From: a virus
Length of the DNA stretch: 42,508 nt
Virus record (IMG/VR): IMGVR_UViG_3300035005_000003
Span: 1 to 42,508 of that record
Reading direction: 5' to 3' (one strand)
The notes below the pieces were generated by a model. The model searched no databases. It had not been told where the DNA came from and worked only from the letters and a program-made list of their open reading frames with translations. Shown piece by piece: positions 30,934 through 40,103 of the stretch; the stretch's first letter is position 1, and each line of letters opens with the position of its first letter. The translations under genes were made by a program, and so were the position numbers.

Positions 30934-31565
30934 TGGCGATCCCGTTCCTCGAGGACCAGCTCTTCCCGGTCCATGTCTCGTCCGGTTCGGCCGGCGGGCC
31001 TGACTGGCCGGCCGAAATCGTTGAAAAATCCTCGGGCCATGAGGAGCGCAACACCCGCATCGCGCAGCCTTTGCGTTTCTACGATGCCCGCTACGGCGTG
31101 CGCACGCCGGACGAGCTCTATCAGGTGCTGGAGCTCTATTACATCGCCATGGGCCGGCTGAAGGGCTTTCGGCTGAAGGACTGGTCCGACTACCGTTCGC
31201 GCGGCCCGCACCAGCCGGTGAGCCGCACCGACCAGGATCTCGGCACCGGCGACGGCGTGCGCAGGACCTTCCAGCTCGTCAAACGTTATGCGCGCGGCCC
31301 GCATGAATTCTTCCGGCCGATCGGCAAGCCGGTGGCCGGCACTGTCGAGATCGGCATCGGCGGAGCGGCGGCCGCCGGCTGGACGCTCGATGCCGCCACC
31401 GGGATCGTCACCTTCGCCGTTGCTCCGGCCGCTAGTGCCGCGCTCAGCTGGGGCGGCGAATTCCACGTGCCGGTGCGCTTCGACTGCCGCCTCGACCAGA
31501 TCAGCCACCGCACGGCGACGCTCGGCGACATCCCGTCGATCCTGTTGAAGGAGATCCGGCCATGA
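30933..31565 (+). CDS. Distal tail protein, DUF2460 (GTA gp12-like)
   Basis: A 210-residue protein of the DUF2460/TIGR02217 family, recognisable by 'ERNTRIAQPLRFYDARYGVR' and 'YIAMGRLKGFRLKDWSDYRS'. In the Rhodobacter gene transfer agent the homologue gp12 forms the distal tail ring joining tube and tip. It starts the tail-tip cluster gp12-gp15 in the same order as the GTA, overlapping on both sides. Confidence 0.93.
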   Translation: MAIPFLEDQLFPVHVSSGSAGGPDWPAEIVEKSSGHEERNTRIAQPLRFYDARYGVRTPDELYQVLELYYIAMGRLKGFRLKDWSDYRSRGPHQPVSRTDQDLGTGDGVRRTFQLVKRYARGPHEFFRPIGKPVAGTVEIGIGGAAAAGWTLDAATGIVTFAVAPAASAALSWGGEFHVPVRFDCRLDQISHRTATLGDIPSILLKEIRP

Positions 31566-32440
31566 TGGTTCTGCCGCCGGGCCTCGCCGCGCTGGTCGCG
31601 TCCGGTGTCACCACGCTTTGCCATTGCTGGCGCTTCCAGCGTCGGGACGGGCTGGTGCTGGGCTTCACCGACCATGACCGCGACCTTGTCTTCGGCGGTG
31701 TCACCTACCAGGCCGAGACCGGTTTCACCGCCGCCGAGACGGAAAGCTCGCTCGGCCTTGCCGTCGACACCGACGAGGTTTCCGGCGCGGTCTCGACCGA
31801 TGCCATCGCCGATGCCGACATCGCGCTCGGCCTCTGGGACGACGCCGATGTCGAGATCTGGATCGTCGACTGGACGCAGGTCGATAACCGGTTGCTCGAG
31901 CGGGCGGGCTCGCTCGGCGAAGTGACGCGCGGCGACCTTGCCTACGAGGCCGAGATCCGCGGTCTCGTCCATCGCCTCAACCAGGACGAGGGCCGCACCT
32001 ATCAACGCCAGTGCGATGCGGTGCTGGGCGACGCCCGCTGCGGCGTCGACCTGACCAGTCCGGCCCGTCGCGGCTCCGGCACCGTGCTCGGCGCGAGCGA
32101 CGACCGACTGCTGTCGGTCTCCGGTCTCGCCGGTTTCGCCGGCGACCTGTTCACCCATGGCGTGCTTGCCTGGACCGCCGGAGCAAACCGAGGCGCCCGC
32201 GTCGAACTGCGCGGTCATTCGGGCGAGAGGTTGGTGCTGTGGCGTCGCGCCGCCCGGCCGGTCGTCGCCGGCGATGCCTTCATCGTCACCGCCGGCTGCG
32301 CCCGCACCTTCGACATGTGCCGTTCGCGTTTCGGCAACGGCGCCAATTTCCGGGGCTTTCCGCACATTCCGGGCAATGATTTCGCGCTCGGCGTCGCCAA
32401 GAAATCGGAGGTGAACGATGGTTCGTCCTTCTTCCGATGA
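31562..32440 (+). CDS. Tail tip protein, DUF2163 (GTA gp13-like)
   Basis: A 292-residue DUF2163/BR0599-family protein. Its N-terminal part has 'CHCWRFQRRDGLVLGFTDHD', typical of the family, and the C-terminal domain carries conserved Cys in 'YQRQCDAVLGDARCGVDL' and 'CARTFDMCRSRFGNGANFRG'. The GTA homologue is a hub protein with an iron-sulphur cluster; these four Cys could serve the same cluster. It overlaps the NlpC gene by 23 bases. Confidence 0.93.
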   Translation: MMVLPPGLAALVASGVTTLCHCWRFQRRDGLVLGFTDHDRDLVFGGVTYQAETGFTAAETESSLGLAVDTDEVSGAVSTDAIADADIALGLWDDADVEIWIVDWTQVDNRLLERAGSLGEVTRGDLAYEAEIRGLVHRLNQDEGRTYQRQCDAVLGDARCGVDLTSPARRGSGTVLGASDDRLLSVSGLAGFAGDLFTHGVLAWTAGANRGARVELRGHSGERLVLWRRAARPVVAGDAFIVTAGCARTFDMCRSRFGNGANFRGFPHIPGNDFALGVAKKSEVNDGSSFFR

Positions 32441-32873
32441 GGTTTTCCGCGCGGCAATCGTTGCCGAAGCGCGCGGCTGGATCGGCACGCCTTATCGCCA
32501 CCAGGCGTCGCTGAAGGGCGTTGGCGCCGATTGCATCGGCCTGGTGCGCGGCGTCTGGCGCGCTTTCCACGGCGAGGACCCCGAGCCGCTGCCGGCCTAT
32601 AGCGGCGACTGGGCGGAGACGACGGGCGAGGAGACCTTGCTCGACGCCGCACATAGGCACTTTGCAGCCGTGCCGGTCGCGGCGATGCTGCCTGGCGACG
32701 TGCTGGTCTTCCGCTGGCGGCCGTCGCTGCCGGCCAAGCATTGCGGCTTTCTGGTCGAGCCGGAACGGCTCCTGCATGCCTACCAGTCGGCAGGCATCGT
32801 CGCCGAAGGCTGGCTGGCGCCGCAATGGCGCGCCCGCATCGCCGGTGTCTTCTGCCTGCCGGGGAGGGCGTGA
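32418..32873 (+). CDS. NlpC/P60 cell-wall peptidase of tail tip (GTA gp14-like)
   Basis: A 151-residue cysteine peptidase. Cys39 in 'GVGADCIGLVRGVW' is the nucleophile and His108 in 'LPAKHCGFLV' the catalytic base; His120 may be the third polar residue. GTA gp14 and similar tail peptidases cut cell-wall peptides to let DNA through the envelope. Coupled to both neighbours. Confidence 0.94.
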   Translation: MVRPSSDEVFRAAIVAEARGWIGTPYRHQASLKGVGADCIGLVRGVWRAFHGEDPEPLPAYSGDWAETTGEETLLDAAHRHFAAVPVAAMLPGDVLVFRWRPSLPAKHCGFLVEPERLLHAYQSAGIVAEGWLAPQWRARIAGVFCLPGRA

Positions 32874-35800
32874 TGGCAACCATCCTGCTCGGCCTTGCCG
32901 GCGCGTCGTTGGGTGCGGCCTTTGGGCCGATCGGGCTGATCGCGGGCCGCGCCATCGGCGCGCTGATCGGCTCGATGGCCGACCAGGCGTTGGTTTCGGC
33001 ACTGACACCGGCGCAGAAACGCGAAGGCCCGCGTCTCACCAGCTCCGACGTGCAGACCTCGACCGAAGGCAGCCCGATCAACCGGCTTTATGGCCGCGCC
33101 CGCACCGCCGGCCAATTGTTCTGGGCGACGCGGTTCGAGGAGGAGATCCGCAAGGAGAAATCCGGCGGCAAGGGGTTTGGCGGGCCGAAGGTCGAGACCA
33201 CGACCTATGTCTACCATGCCAATTTCGCGGTCGGACTGTGCGAGGGGCCGGTCGCCGGCATCGGCCGCATCTGGGCGGACGGCAAGGAGATCGACCAGGA
33301 CGAGGTCGAATTCCGCTTTCACCCGGGTTCGGAAAGCCAGCTCGCCGATCCGCTGATCGAGGCCAAGGAAGGAGCGGCGCCGGCCTATCGCGGGCTTTGC
33401 TACATCGTTTTCGAACGGCTCGACCTGACCGCCTATGGCAACCGCATCCCGCAGATCAACGCGGAAGTGTTCCGCCTCGTCGGCGCGCTGGAAACACAGG
33501 TGGAGGCAGTGGCGCTGATCCCCGGCAACGAACATGGGCTGGACACGCGCCATGTCTGGGTCAAGGACGGCGAGAGCCAGAACCGCCACACGCTTCTGGC
33601 CGCGACCGATATCGCCGCCTCGATCGACCGGCTGCAAATGTTGTGCCCGGCGCTGAAGAGCGTGATGCTGGTCGTGTCCTGGTTCGGCACCGATCTGCGC
33701 TGCGGCGCATGTCGTATCGAGCCGCGCATCGAAACGGTCAAGACCACCGAGCCGGTGACGTGGCGCGTCGCCGGCCTGACCAGGCAGACCGCGACCTTGG
33801 TCTCCACCATTGAGGGCGCCCCCGCTTATGGCGGCACGCCGGACGACGCCTCGGTCATCCGCTGCATTCAGGCGCTGAAGGCGAGGGGGCTCGATGTCTG
33901 CCTGCTGCCCTTCATTATGATGGACGTGCCGCATGGCAATGCCTTGCCCCACCCCTATTCGGCGGGTGCGTCGTCTCCCGGCCAGCCGGCCTATCCGTGG
34001 CGCGGCCGCATGTCTTGCTCGCCGGCGCCGGGTTTCGCCGGTTCACCCGACAAGACGGCCGCGGCCGCCGATCAGGTCGCTTCCTTCGTCGGCACGGCGC
34101 GCGCCGTGCATTTCGGCGGCTCCGGCACCACCGTCACCTATTCCGGTCCGGCGGAATGGAGCTTCCGCCGCTTTATCCTGCACAATGCCAGGCTGGCGGC
34201 GCTGGCCGGCGGGGTGGAGTCCTTCCTGATCGGTTCGGAACTGGTCGGGCTATCGCAGGTGCGCTCGTCCGGCACGACCTATCCGTTCGTCGACGCACTG
34301 AAGACGCTGGCGGCCGAGGCGCGCGCCATGCTGGGCGCCGGCGTGAAGCTCGGTTACGCCGCCGACTGGTCGGAATATCACAGCCACCGGCCGGGCGATG
34401 GTTCGGGCGACGTCTTCTTCAACCTCGATCCGCTCTGGGCCGACGCCAATATCGACTTCATCGGCATCGACAATTACCTGCCCCTGTCGGACTGGCGCGA
34501 CGGCTCGGCGCATCTGGATTTCGACCCGGCCGGGCCATCGACCATCTACGACCAGGCCTATCTTCGCGGCAACGTCGCCGGCGGCGAATATTTCGACTGG
34601 TTCTACGCTTCGGAGGCCGCGCGCAACGCGCAGGCACGCACGCCGATCACCGACGGCGCCCATGGCGAGCCCTTCGTTTTCCGCAACAAGGACATTCTGG
34701 GCTGGTGGCGGAATGCCCATCACAACCGGCCGGGCGGGGTTCGGAGCGGCGGTTCTACCAACTGGGTGCCGCGCTCGAAGCCGCTGCGTTTCACCGAACT
34801 GGGCTGCCCGGCCGTCGACAAGGGCGCCAACCAGCCGAACCTTTTCCCCGACCGCCGCTCTTCGGAGGGCGGCTTTCCGTGGTTTTCCAGCGGTGCCCGC
34901 GACGACCAGATGCAGCGCAGCTGGCTGGAGGCGATGATCGGTCATTATGCTCAGGCGGCCAACAATCCGGTCTCTCCGGCCTATGGCGGCCGCATGGTCG
35001 ATCTCAGCCATTCCAATATCTGGTGCTGGGACACTCGGCCCTGGCCGTCCTTCCCGGTGAGTTCGGGCCTGTGGGGCGATTGGCGCAACTGGCAGACGGG
35101 ACACTGGCTGTCCGGCCGTCTGGGCACCGCGCCGGCGGCCGAGACCATTCGCGCCATCCTCAACGATGCCGGTTTCAGCCACTATGTCGTCGAGCCGATC
35201 CCCGGCGTCGTCGACGGCGTGACGGTCGGCAACCTGACCTCGGCGCGCGCGCTGCTCGATGCGTTGCGGCCCGCCTACCAGTTCGACGCGGTCGAAAGCG
35301 GCGGTGCCGTCAAGTTCCTCGCCCGTCATGGCCGCGCGCCAATCGCCACCATCACGGCCGACGAACTGGTGGTAGCGAGCGACGCGCCGGCGCGTTTTCG
35401 CCGGACGCGGGCGCAGGAGACCGACCTGCCCGACGCGGTCAAGCTGCGTTATGGCGACCAGGCGCGCGACGACCAGGCCGGCGCTGCCGAAGCGCGGCGC
35501 TCGGCCGGCTCGTCGCGCCGGGTCGTCGATTTCTCGCCGCCCGTGGTGATGGGCGAGACCCGCGCCCGCGAGATCGCCGAGCTGGAGCTCAATGCCGCCT
35601 GGGTCGGCCGCGAACGTTATGCCTTTGCGTTGGCGCCGTCGCGGCTGGCGCTGGAACCGGGCGACGTTGTCGCCTTTCAGCCGGCCGGGCAGGCGGTGCG
35701 CATCGAGCGCGCGGCGATCGGCGAGGCGCGCCGCGTCGAGGCCTTCGAGGTCGATCCGCTCGCCGGCGGCAGTTTCGGCACCGACCCGACCGGCGGCCAG

Positions 35801-36760
35801 CAGCCGCCACGGCAGACGATCGTGCCGGCGCAGGTGATTATCGCCGACGCGCCGCTGCTGCGCGATGGCGATGTCGCGCACGCGCCTTATGTCGCCGGCG
35901 TTTTGTCGCCGTTCCGCACCGGCATCGCCTTGTGGCGTTCGCCCTCCGATGCCGGTTTCGAGCTCGACACGCTGCTGCCGGTGCCGGGCGCGATCGGCCG
36001 CATCGCTTCGCCGCTCCATAGTGGGCCGGTCGGCCGCTGGGACCGGGTCAACCGGCTCGACGTCGAGTTGGCGCGAGGCACACTCGCCTCGGTGCCGGAG
36101 CTTGCCGTCTTCAACGGCGCCAACGCCATGCTGGTCGAGAATGCCGATGGCGAATGGGAGGTGCTGCAATTCGCCAACGTCACGCCGACCGGCGCGCGCA
36201 CCTTCCGGCTTGCCGGGCTTCTGCGCGGCCAGCGCGGCTCGGAGCACGCAATGCGCGCGCCGGTCGCCGCCGGCGCACGCTGCCTGGTGCTCGATCCGAG
36301 CGTCGCCCAGGCGACGTTGCCAGCCTCGCTGCTCGGCCTGCCGCTCAACTGGCGCGCTGGCTCGGCCGAACGCGGCGTCGCCGATCCAGGCGTGTCGTCC
36401 TTCACGATGACGCTGCGCGGGCGCGGGCGGCGACCACTTTCCCCAGCGCGGCTGATCGGTCGCCGCGGCGAGACCGGCGACTGGCGGCTCACCTGGATCA
36501 GGCGCAGCCGCATCGGCGGTGACAGCTGGGACGAGGTGCCGCTCGGCGAGGAACGCGAGGCCTACCGGCTGGAAATCCTCTCCGGCGCCGGCGGTGCGGT
36601 TCTGCGTGCCTTCGAGACGACCGCGCCCGAGCAGATTTACACGGCCGCTTTGCAGGCCGCCGATTTCGGCGCGCCGCGCACCGCCTTCCATGCCCGCATC
36701 GCCCAGCGCAGCACCAGCTACGGGCCGGGCATCTTCCTTGAAACCCTGATCACCATCTGA
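32873..36760 (+). CDS. Host specificity/tail tip megatron protein (GTA gp15-like)
   Basis: A 1295-residue tip protein. The N-terminus has a Gly-rich hydrophobic stretch ('ASLGAAFGPIGLIAGRAIGA') followed by 'SSDVQTSTEGSPINRLYGRA'. The centre, about 300-750, is the GTA TIM-barrel-like domain ('GIDNYLPLSDWRDGSAHLDF', 'RFTELGCPAVDKGANQPNLF'), and the phage-tail_3 domain and beta-rich C-terminus follow. In the GTA it caps the tail and probably binds the host surface. It is the longest phage gene and completes the gp12-gp15 block. Confidence 0.95.
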   Translation: MATILLGLAGASLGAAFGPIGLIAGRAIGALIGSMADQALVSALTPAQKREGPRLTSSDVQTSTEGSPINRLYGRARTAGQLFWATRFEEEIRKEKSGGKGFGGPKVETTTYVYHANFAVGLCEGPVAGIGRIWADGKEIDQDEVEFRFHPGSESQLADPLIEAKEGAAPAYRGLCYIVFERLDLTAYGNRIPQINAEVFRLVGALETQVEAVALIPGNEHGLDTRHVWVKDGESQNRHTLLAATDIAASIDRLQMLCPALKSVMLVVSWFGTDLRCGACRIEPRIETVKTTEPVTWRVAGLTRQTATLVSTIEGAPAYGGTPDDASVIRCIQALKARGLDVCLLPFIMMDVPHGNALPHPYSAGASSPGQPAYPWRGRMSCSPAPGFAGSPDKTAAAADQVASFVGTARAVHFGGSGTTVTYSGPAEWSFRRFILHNARLAALAGGVESFLIGSELVGLSQVRSSGTTYPFVDALKTLAAEARAMLGAGVKLGYAADWSEYHSHRPGDGSGDVFFNLDPLWADANIDFIGIDNYLPLSDWRDGSAHLDFDPAGPSTIYDQAYLRGNVAGGEYFDWFYASEAARNAQARTPITDGAHGEPFVFRNKDILGWWRNAHHNRPGGVRSGGSTNWVPRSKPLRFTELGCPAVDKGANQPNLFPDRRSSEGGFPWFSSGARDDQMQRSWLEAMIGHYAQAANNPVSPAYGGRMVDLSHSNIWCWDTRPWPSFPVSSGLWGDWRNWQTGHWLSGRLGTAPAAETIRAILNDAGFSHYVVEPIPGVVDGVTVGNLTSARALLDALRPAYQFDAVESGGAVKFLARHGRAPIATITADELVVASDAPARFRRTRAQETDLPDAVKLRYGDQARDDQAGAAEARRSAGSSRRVVDFSPPVVMGETRAREIAELELNAAWVGRERYAFALAPSRLALEPGDVVAFQPAGQAVRIERAAIGEARRVEAFEVDPLAGGSFGTDPTGGQQPPRQTIVPAQVIIADAPLLRDGDVAHAPYVAGVLSPFRTGIALWRSPSDAGFELDTLLPVPGAIGRIASPLHSGPVGRWDRVNRLDVELARGTLASVPELAVFNGANAMLVENADGEWEVLQFANVTPTGARTFRLAGLLRGQRGSEHAMRAPVAAGARCLVLDPSVAQATLPASLLGLPLNWRAGSAERGVADPGVSSFTMTLRGRGRRPLSPARLIGRRGETGDWRLTWIRRSRIGGDSWDEVPLGEEREAYRLEILSGAGGAVLRAFETTAPEQIYTAALQAADFGAPRTAFHARIAQRSTSYGPGIFLETLITI

Positions 36761-36771
36761 CGGAGCCGCCG

Positions 36772-37494
36772 ATGCCCGAAACGCTCAAACTGAAGCTGCA
36801 GACCATCGCGCCCGACCAGGCGCAGAAACATATCCCGGTCAACGAGGCGCTGCATCGGCTGGACGCTTTGGTGCAGCTTGCCGTGCTCGACCGCGATCTC
36901 ACCGTGCCGCCGGCAGCGCCTTCCGAGGGCGACCGCTATATTCCGGCCTCCGGTGCTTCCGGCGTCTGGCTGGGCTGGGATTTCAACATTGCACTCTTCG
37001 CCGACGGTGTCTGGACCAAGATCGTGCCGCGCCAGGGCTGGCTCTGCTTCGTGGCCGACGAGGGGCTGCTGCTGGTCCATTCCGGCACCGCCTGGCGCGA
37101 AACGGCGGCAGTCGGCGCCACCATCGCCTCGGAAAGCCCGAACGGCGCCCGTAACGTTCTGGCGGTCGCCGAGACGCTGGTCTCGGGGCTGTCCGGCGCC
37201 TTTGCCGACACCGTGATTTCGATCCCGAACCGCGCAATCGTCTTTTGCGTCTCGACCCGCACCGTCACTGCTATCACGGGTGCTGCCTCCTATGATTGCG
37301 GGTTGGCCGGCGAGCGTTCGAAATTCGGTGGCTCGCTGAGCATCGCCGCCGGTTCGAATAATGCCGGCGTCATCGGCCCGACCGCCTTCTACGCCGACAC
37401 GCCGGTCCGGCTATCGGCCAATGGCGGCAATTTCACCGGCGGCGCCGTGCGCGTCGCCATCCACTACATCCTGCCGAGGGTGCCGCAGACATGA
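36772..37494 (+). CDS. DUF2793 tail protein
   Basis: A 240-residue protein. The DUF2793 domain, residues 1-115, shows 'APDQAQKHIPVNEALHRLDA' and 'GWLCFVADEGLLLVHSGTAW'. The last 100 residues form a beta-rich C1q-like or fibre-tip domain ('GSLSIAAGSNNAGVIGPTAF'). Such proteins follow the GTA-type host specificity gene in alphaproteobacterial phages and are probably receptor-binding or fibre parts. It ends the rightward structural operon. Confidence 0.88.
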   Translation: MPETLKLKLQTIAPDQAQKHIPVNEALHRLDALVQLAVLDRDLTVPPAAPSEGDRYIPASGASGVWLGWDFNIALFADGVWTKIVPRQGWLCFVADEGLLLVHSGTAWRETAAVGATIASESPNGARNVLAVAETLVSGLSGAFADTVISIPNRAIVFCVSTRTVTAITGAASYDCGLAGERSKFGGSLSIAAGSNNAGVIGPTAFYADTPVRLSANGGNFTGGAVRVAIHYILPRVPQT

Positions 37495-37509
37495 CCGAAT
37501 GAACGGGTG

Positions 37510-37605
37510 GCCAGCGCCGAGGCGCTGGCGGCGGGCCGATCGCCAAACCAGTCCCGCCTGACGATGATCCGAGATAACCGCCACACCCGCTGCCCGGCCG
37601 GGCAG
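37510..37605. repeat. Two GC-rich hairpins after the structural operon
   Basis: GCCAGCGCC-GA-GGCGCTGGC (37510-37529) and the perfect palindrome CTGCCCGGCCGGGCAG (37590-37605) lie between the last tail gene and the methylase. Neither has a T-run, but together they may end late transcription or protect the mRNA end. Confidence 0.5.
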
Positions 37606-37637
37606 GACGAGAGTGGCCGATTCTCGAAAGCACTGAA

Positions 37638-38444
37638 ATGAGCCTTGAAGATGAGTTTACGGCGGTCGAAACAGCGCAGCCGCCAGCGCCCTATATCGGC
37701 GGCAAGCGTCGCCTTGCAGCACATATCGCCGCGCGAATTGCCGCAATTCCGCATCGAACCTATGCCGAAGTTTTTGTTGGCATGGGTGGCGTCTTCTTTC
37801 GTCGACGGCAGCGGCCGCGGTCAGAGGTGATCAACGACCGCAGCGGCGAGGTGGCGAACCTGTTCCGCATCCTGCAGCGGCACTATCCGCAGTTTTTGGA
37901 CACGCTGCGTTTCCAGATCACCGGCCGCAAGGAATTCGAGCGGCTGAAGGCGTCCGATCCGGTGACGCTGACCGATTTGGAGCGGGCAGGCCGTTTTCTC
38001 TACCTTCAACGGATCGCCTTTGGCGGCAAGGTTTCCGGTCGAAACTTCGGCGTCGACCCGGGCTCGGGCGGTGCATTCAACCTGTCGCGCTTGGAGCCGC
38101 TCCTGGCCGACGTGCATGAGCGTCTCGCCGGCGTGGTGATCGAATGCCTTGACTGGCTGGACTTCATCGATCGCTACGACCGGCCGGAGACGCTGTTCTA
38201 TCTCGATCCACCCTATTTCGGCTCGGAAGGCGACTACGGCCGCGATTTGTTCGGCCGCGAGCAATTCGCACTGATGGCCGAGTGCTTGGCGCGCCTAAAA
38301 GGCCGCTTCCTGCTCTCCATCAACGATGTGCCCGAGATCCGCACTGCCTTCACTGGTTTTGCCTTCGAAGAGGTTGAACTGAATTATACGGTCGCAGGCG
38401 GTCGTGGGGCGAAACCGGCACGGGAGTTGATAGTCTCATCTTGA
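37638..38444 (+). CDS. Dam-type D12 class DNA adenine methylase
   Basis: A 268-residue N6-adenine methyltransferase. Motif I-like 'PYIGGKRRLA' (18-27) and 'EVFVGMGGVF' (44-53) bind S-adenosylmethionine, and the catalytic DPPY is at 190-193 in 'LFYLDPPYFGSEGDYG'. Phage enzymes of this kind protect DNA from host restriction or adjust regulation. It stands just after the tail genes, where Mu carries its own DNA-modification gene. Its end overlaps the end of the KAP gene by 9 bases. Confidence 0.93.
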   Translation: MSLEDEFTAVETAQPPAPYIGGKRRLAAHIAARIAAIPHRTYAEVFVGMGGVFFRRRQRPRSEVINDRSGEVANLFRILQRHYPQFLDTLRFQITGRKEFERLKASDPVTLTDLERAGRFLYLQRIAFGGKVSGRNFGVDPGSGGAFNLSRLEPLLADVHERLAGVVIECLDWLDFIDRYDRPETLFYLDPPYFGSEGDYGRDLFGREQFALMAECLARLKGRFLLSINDVPEIRTAFTGFAFEEVELNYTVAGGRGAKPARELIVSS

Positions 38445-39935
38445 AGTGTCGTCGTTGAGAACCCTTCCGGCGCTTTGGATAAGAGAACGCAATGATAGCA
38501 GGATACTTGGGCCCTGCTGATGTGCAATCCGGGCATTGAACTCGCGTGAGAGGTAGCGCTGAATGTATTCATCGGCGGGATTGGGGCCGGCAGATCGTCC
38601 GACGACCCCGCTGTATAGGTCACCGGACTGGGCCAGCAAATTGACTGTCATTCCAAAGACATCAATTCTTTGTGGCTGTTGCTCATAGTTTCTCGAAGAC
38701 GTGAACATCCATCGGCCTCTGACAGACTCAAAGAACACATTCGTATTGAAATCCTGCCGTTGGTGATAACAGGTGCTCAGAAGTAGTAGGGAAGCGGTGT
38801 CAATTGGCAGCTTCGATGACCACGCCGAGATCGTGGCGGTGATGATCTCGATGATCTGCTCGACGGAGCGCAATGGCATGGGCTGCAATGCCTGGAAGCC
38901 GTGAATTATAGTTTCGCGCGGCTTTTCCAGGCCGCTGTCCAGCTTCGAAAGGTCGAGGTCGACTATGCGGCTGGCGACAAATTGGTTGACGTCGGGCTCG
39001 GCGAACACATAGCGCCGGTCGAAAAAGCGGGTAAGGTAGCCGCTACCATCGAAGTCGCCACCGTAGACGCCGCGCACGGCATGCTGCAATTGACCTGCGT
39101 CGGTTGCGAAGATGAATGCGACCCCGTCTGCTTCGAACAAGTGCTTGGCACGTTCGAGCAGCGAAATGGCATAGGTCGGCCGGCACCGATCCAGTTCGTC
39201 GACTAGAACGAAAAGTGGCGCCTTCCGATCAGCCTCGGCCATGGTCTTGGTGATGGCGGCCATGTTGCCCCGGAAACCGGAAATTGACTTGCTCGTGGTG
39301 TTGAATTTGGCAATCAGCGCGTCGGCCGCTCGATCAGTTAGCGACGAAATCTCCTTCGTCGCCTCTTCCAGGGCCGTACCGATGACATCCTCGCTCGCTG
39401 GTTTCGCCGAGGGTGTCTTGTTGTCCTTCTGCTTTGTCTCTTCCGCTTCTAAGATCAAGTCCTCGACGCTCTCACCGACATATCGTTTTAGCGCCGTTTT
39501 GGCAGCAGCGACCGCTACTTTTCCCGCAATTCGCACACCGTTGGTCTTGGCCGCGCCCCAGGCAGCAGAGATCTTGCCGGGTTTCTTCAGATAGGGATCG
39601 AGGACTTTTTCGATGGCGGCCATCAACGATATGAGCGGATCGTCTGAGTGATCGTCTCTCCACGCGTTGACCTCCGCAACCAGATGCCCCTCAAATCTCA
39701 ATTGCTCGGCCAGGCGGGACAGGAAGAACGACTTGCCGCCACCCCATGGTGAATCCACGTTGAGAACGTATGAAGCAACTCTCCCGTTTTTTCTGCGGAG
39801 TTCGATTTGCCCCCTGATGAAATCGGAAACAAACCGGGCATCTTCGCGACGACCCAGGTGGTCGTCCGCCCAAATGAGGTCCAAAGGGTCGTTCTCCGCA
39901 GTTTCCGCTGCGGTCTCCGATATGCCATCGTTCAC
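38436..39935 (-). CDS. KAP-family P-loop NTPase, candidate defence or moron
   Basis: A 499-residue protein from GTG 39935 (GGTGAG just upstream); a TTG at 39995 would add 20 residues. Walker A is SPWGGGKSF at 62-70, with the first Gly of the motif replaced by Ser. Walker B with the family tail is 'LFVLVDELDRCRP' at 241-253, the KAP signature. Between them lies an insert of about 100 residues with a hydrophobic stretch 'VRIAGKVAVAAAKTALKRYV', in the place where KAP proteins have membrane helices. Some KAP NTPases, such as PifA of plasmid F, exclude phages. It is convergent to the methylase and sits in a lower-GC block, so it is probably accessory cargo. Confidence 0.88.
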   Translation of the reverse strand: MNDGISETAAETAENDPLDLIWADDHLGRREDARFVSDFIRGQIELRRKNGRVASYVLNVDSPWGGGKSFFLSRLAEQLRFEGHLVAEVNAWRDDHSDDPLISLMAAIEKVLDPYLKKPGKISAAWGAAKTNGVRIAGKVAVAAAKTALKRYVGESVEDLILEAEETKQKDNKTPSAKPASEDVIGTALEEATKEISSLTDRAADALIAKFNTTSKSISGFRGNMAAITKTMAEADRKAPLFVLVDELDRCRPTYAISLLERAKHLFEADGVAFIFATDAGQLQHAVRGVYGGDFDGSGYLTRFFDRRYVFAEPDVNQFVASRIVDLDLSKLDSGLEKPRETIIHGFQALQPMPLRSVEQIIEIITATISAWSSKLPIDTASLLLLSTCYHQRQDFNTNVFFESVRGRWMFTSSRNYEQQPQRIDVFGMTVNLLAQSGDLYSGVVGRSAGPNPADEYIQRYLSREFNARIAHQQGPSILLSLRSLIQSAGRVLNDDTSR

Positions 39936-40051
39936 CCTGCTCACCCCCAACTGTTGCCCAGTACAGAGGTAGCGTATTTCTTTGCTGCGCTTCAACGCGA
40001 TCTCGTCTGTTCGCGACGGTATTCACAGAGAGGGGGCTGTTGGAGCTATCA

Positions 40052-40089
40052 CCGAAGCTACAGGCTTTATTGCATCGGGTTAGCTTCGG
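40052..40089. repeat. Inverted repeat between KAP gene and integrase
   Basis: CCGAAGCTA and TAGCTTCGG form a perfect 9-base inverted repeat around 20 bases. It lies in the 168-base gap between the start of the KAP gene and the end of the integrase gene. It may be a terminator stem for the integrase, an operator for the KAP gene or an integrase arm site; the sequence does not decide. Confidence 0.5.
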
Positions 40090-40103
40090 GAAATCGTGCA
40101 AAC

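Noticed and set aside
34250-36691. Long minus-strand frame of 813 codons
   Set aside because: Antisense shadow of the gp15-like tip gene; the plus frame has clear family motifs and the minus frame has only GC-driven openness with no domain pattern.
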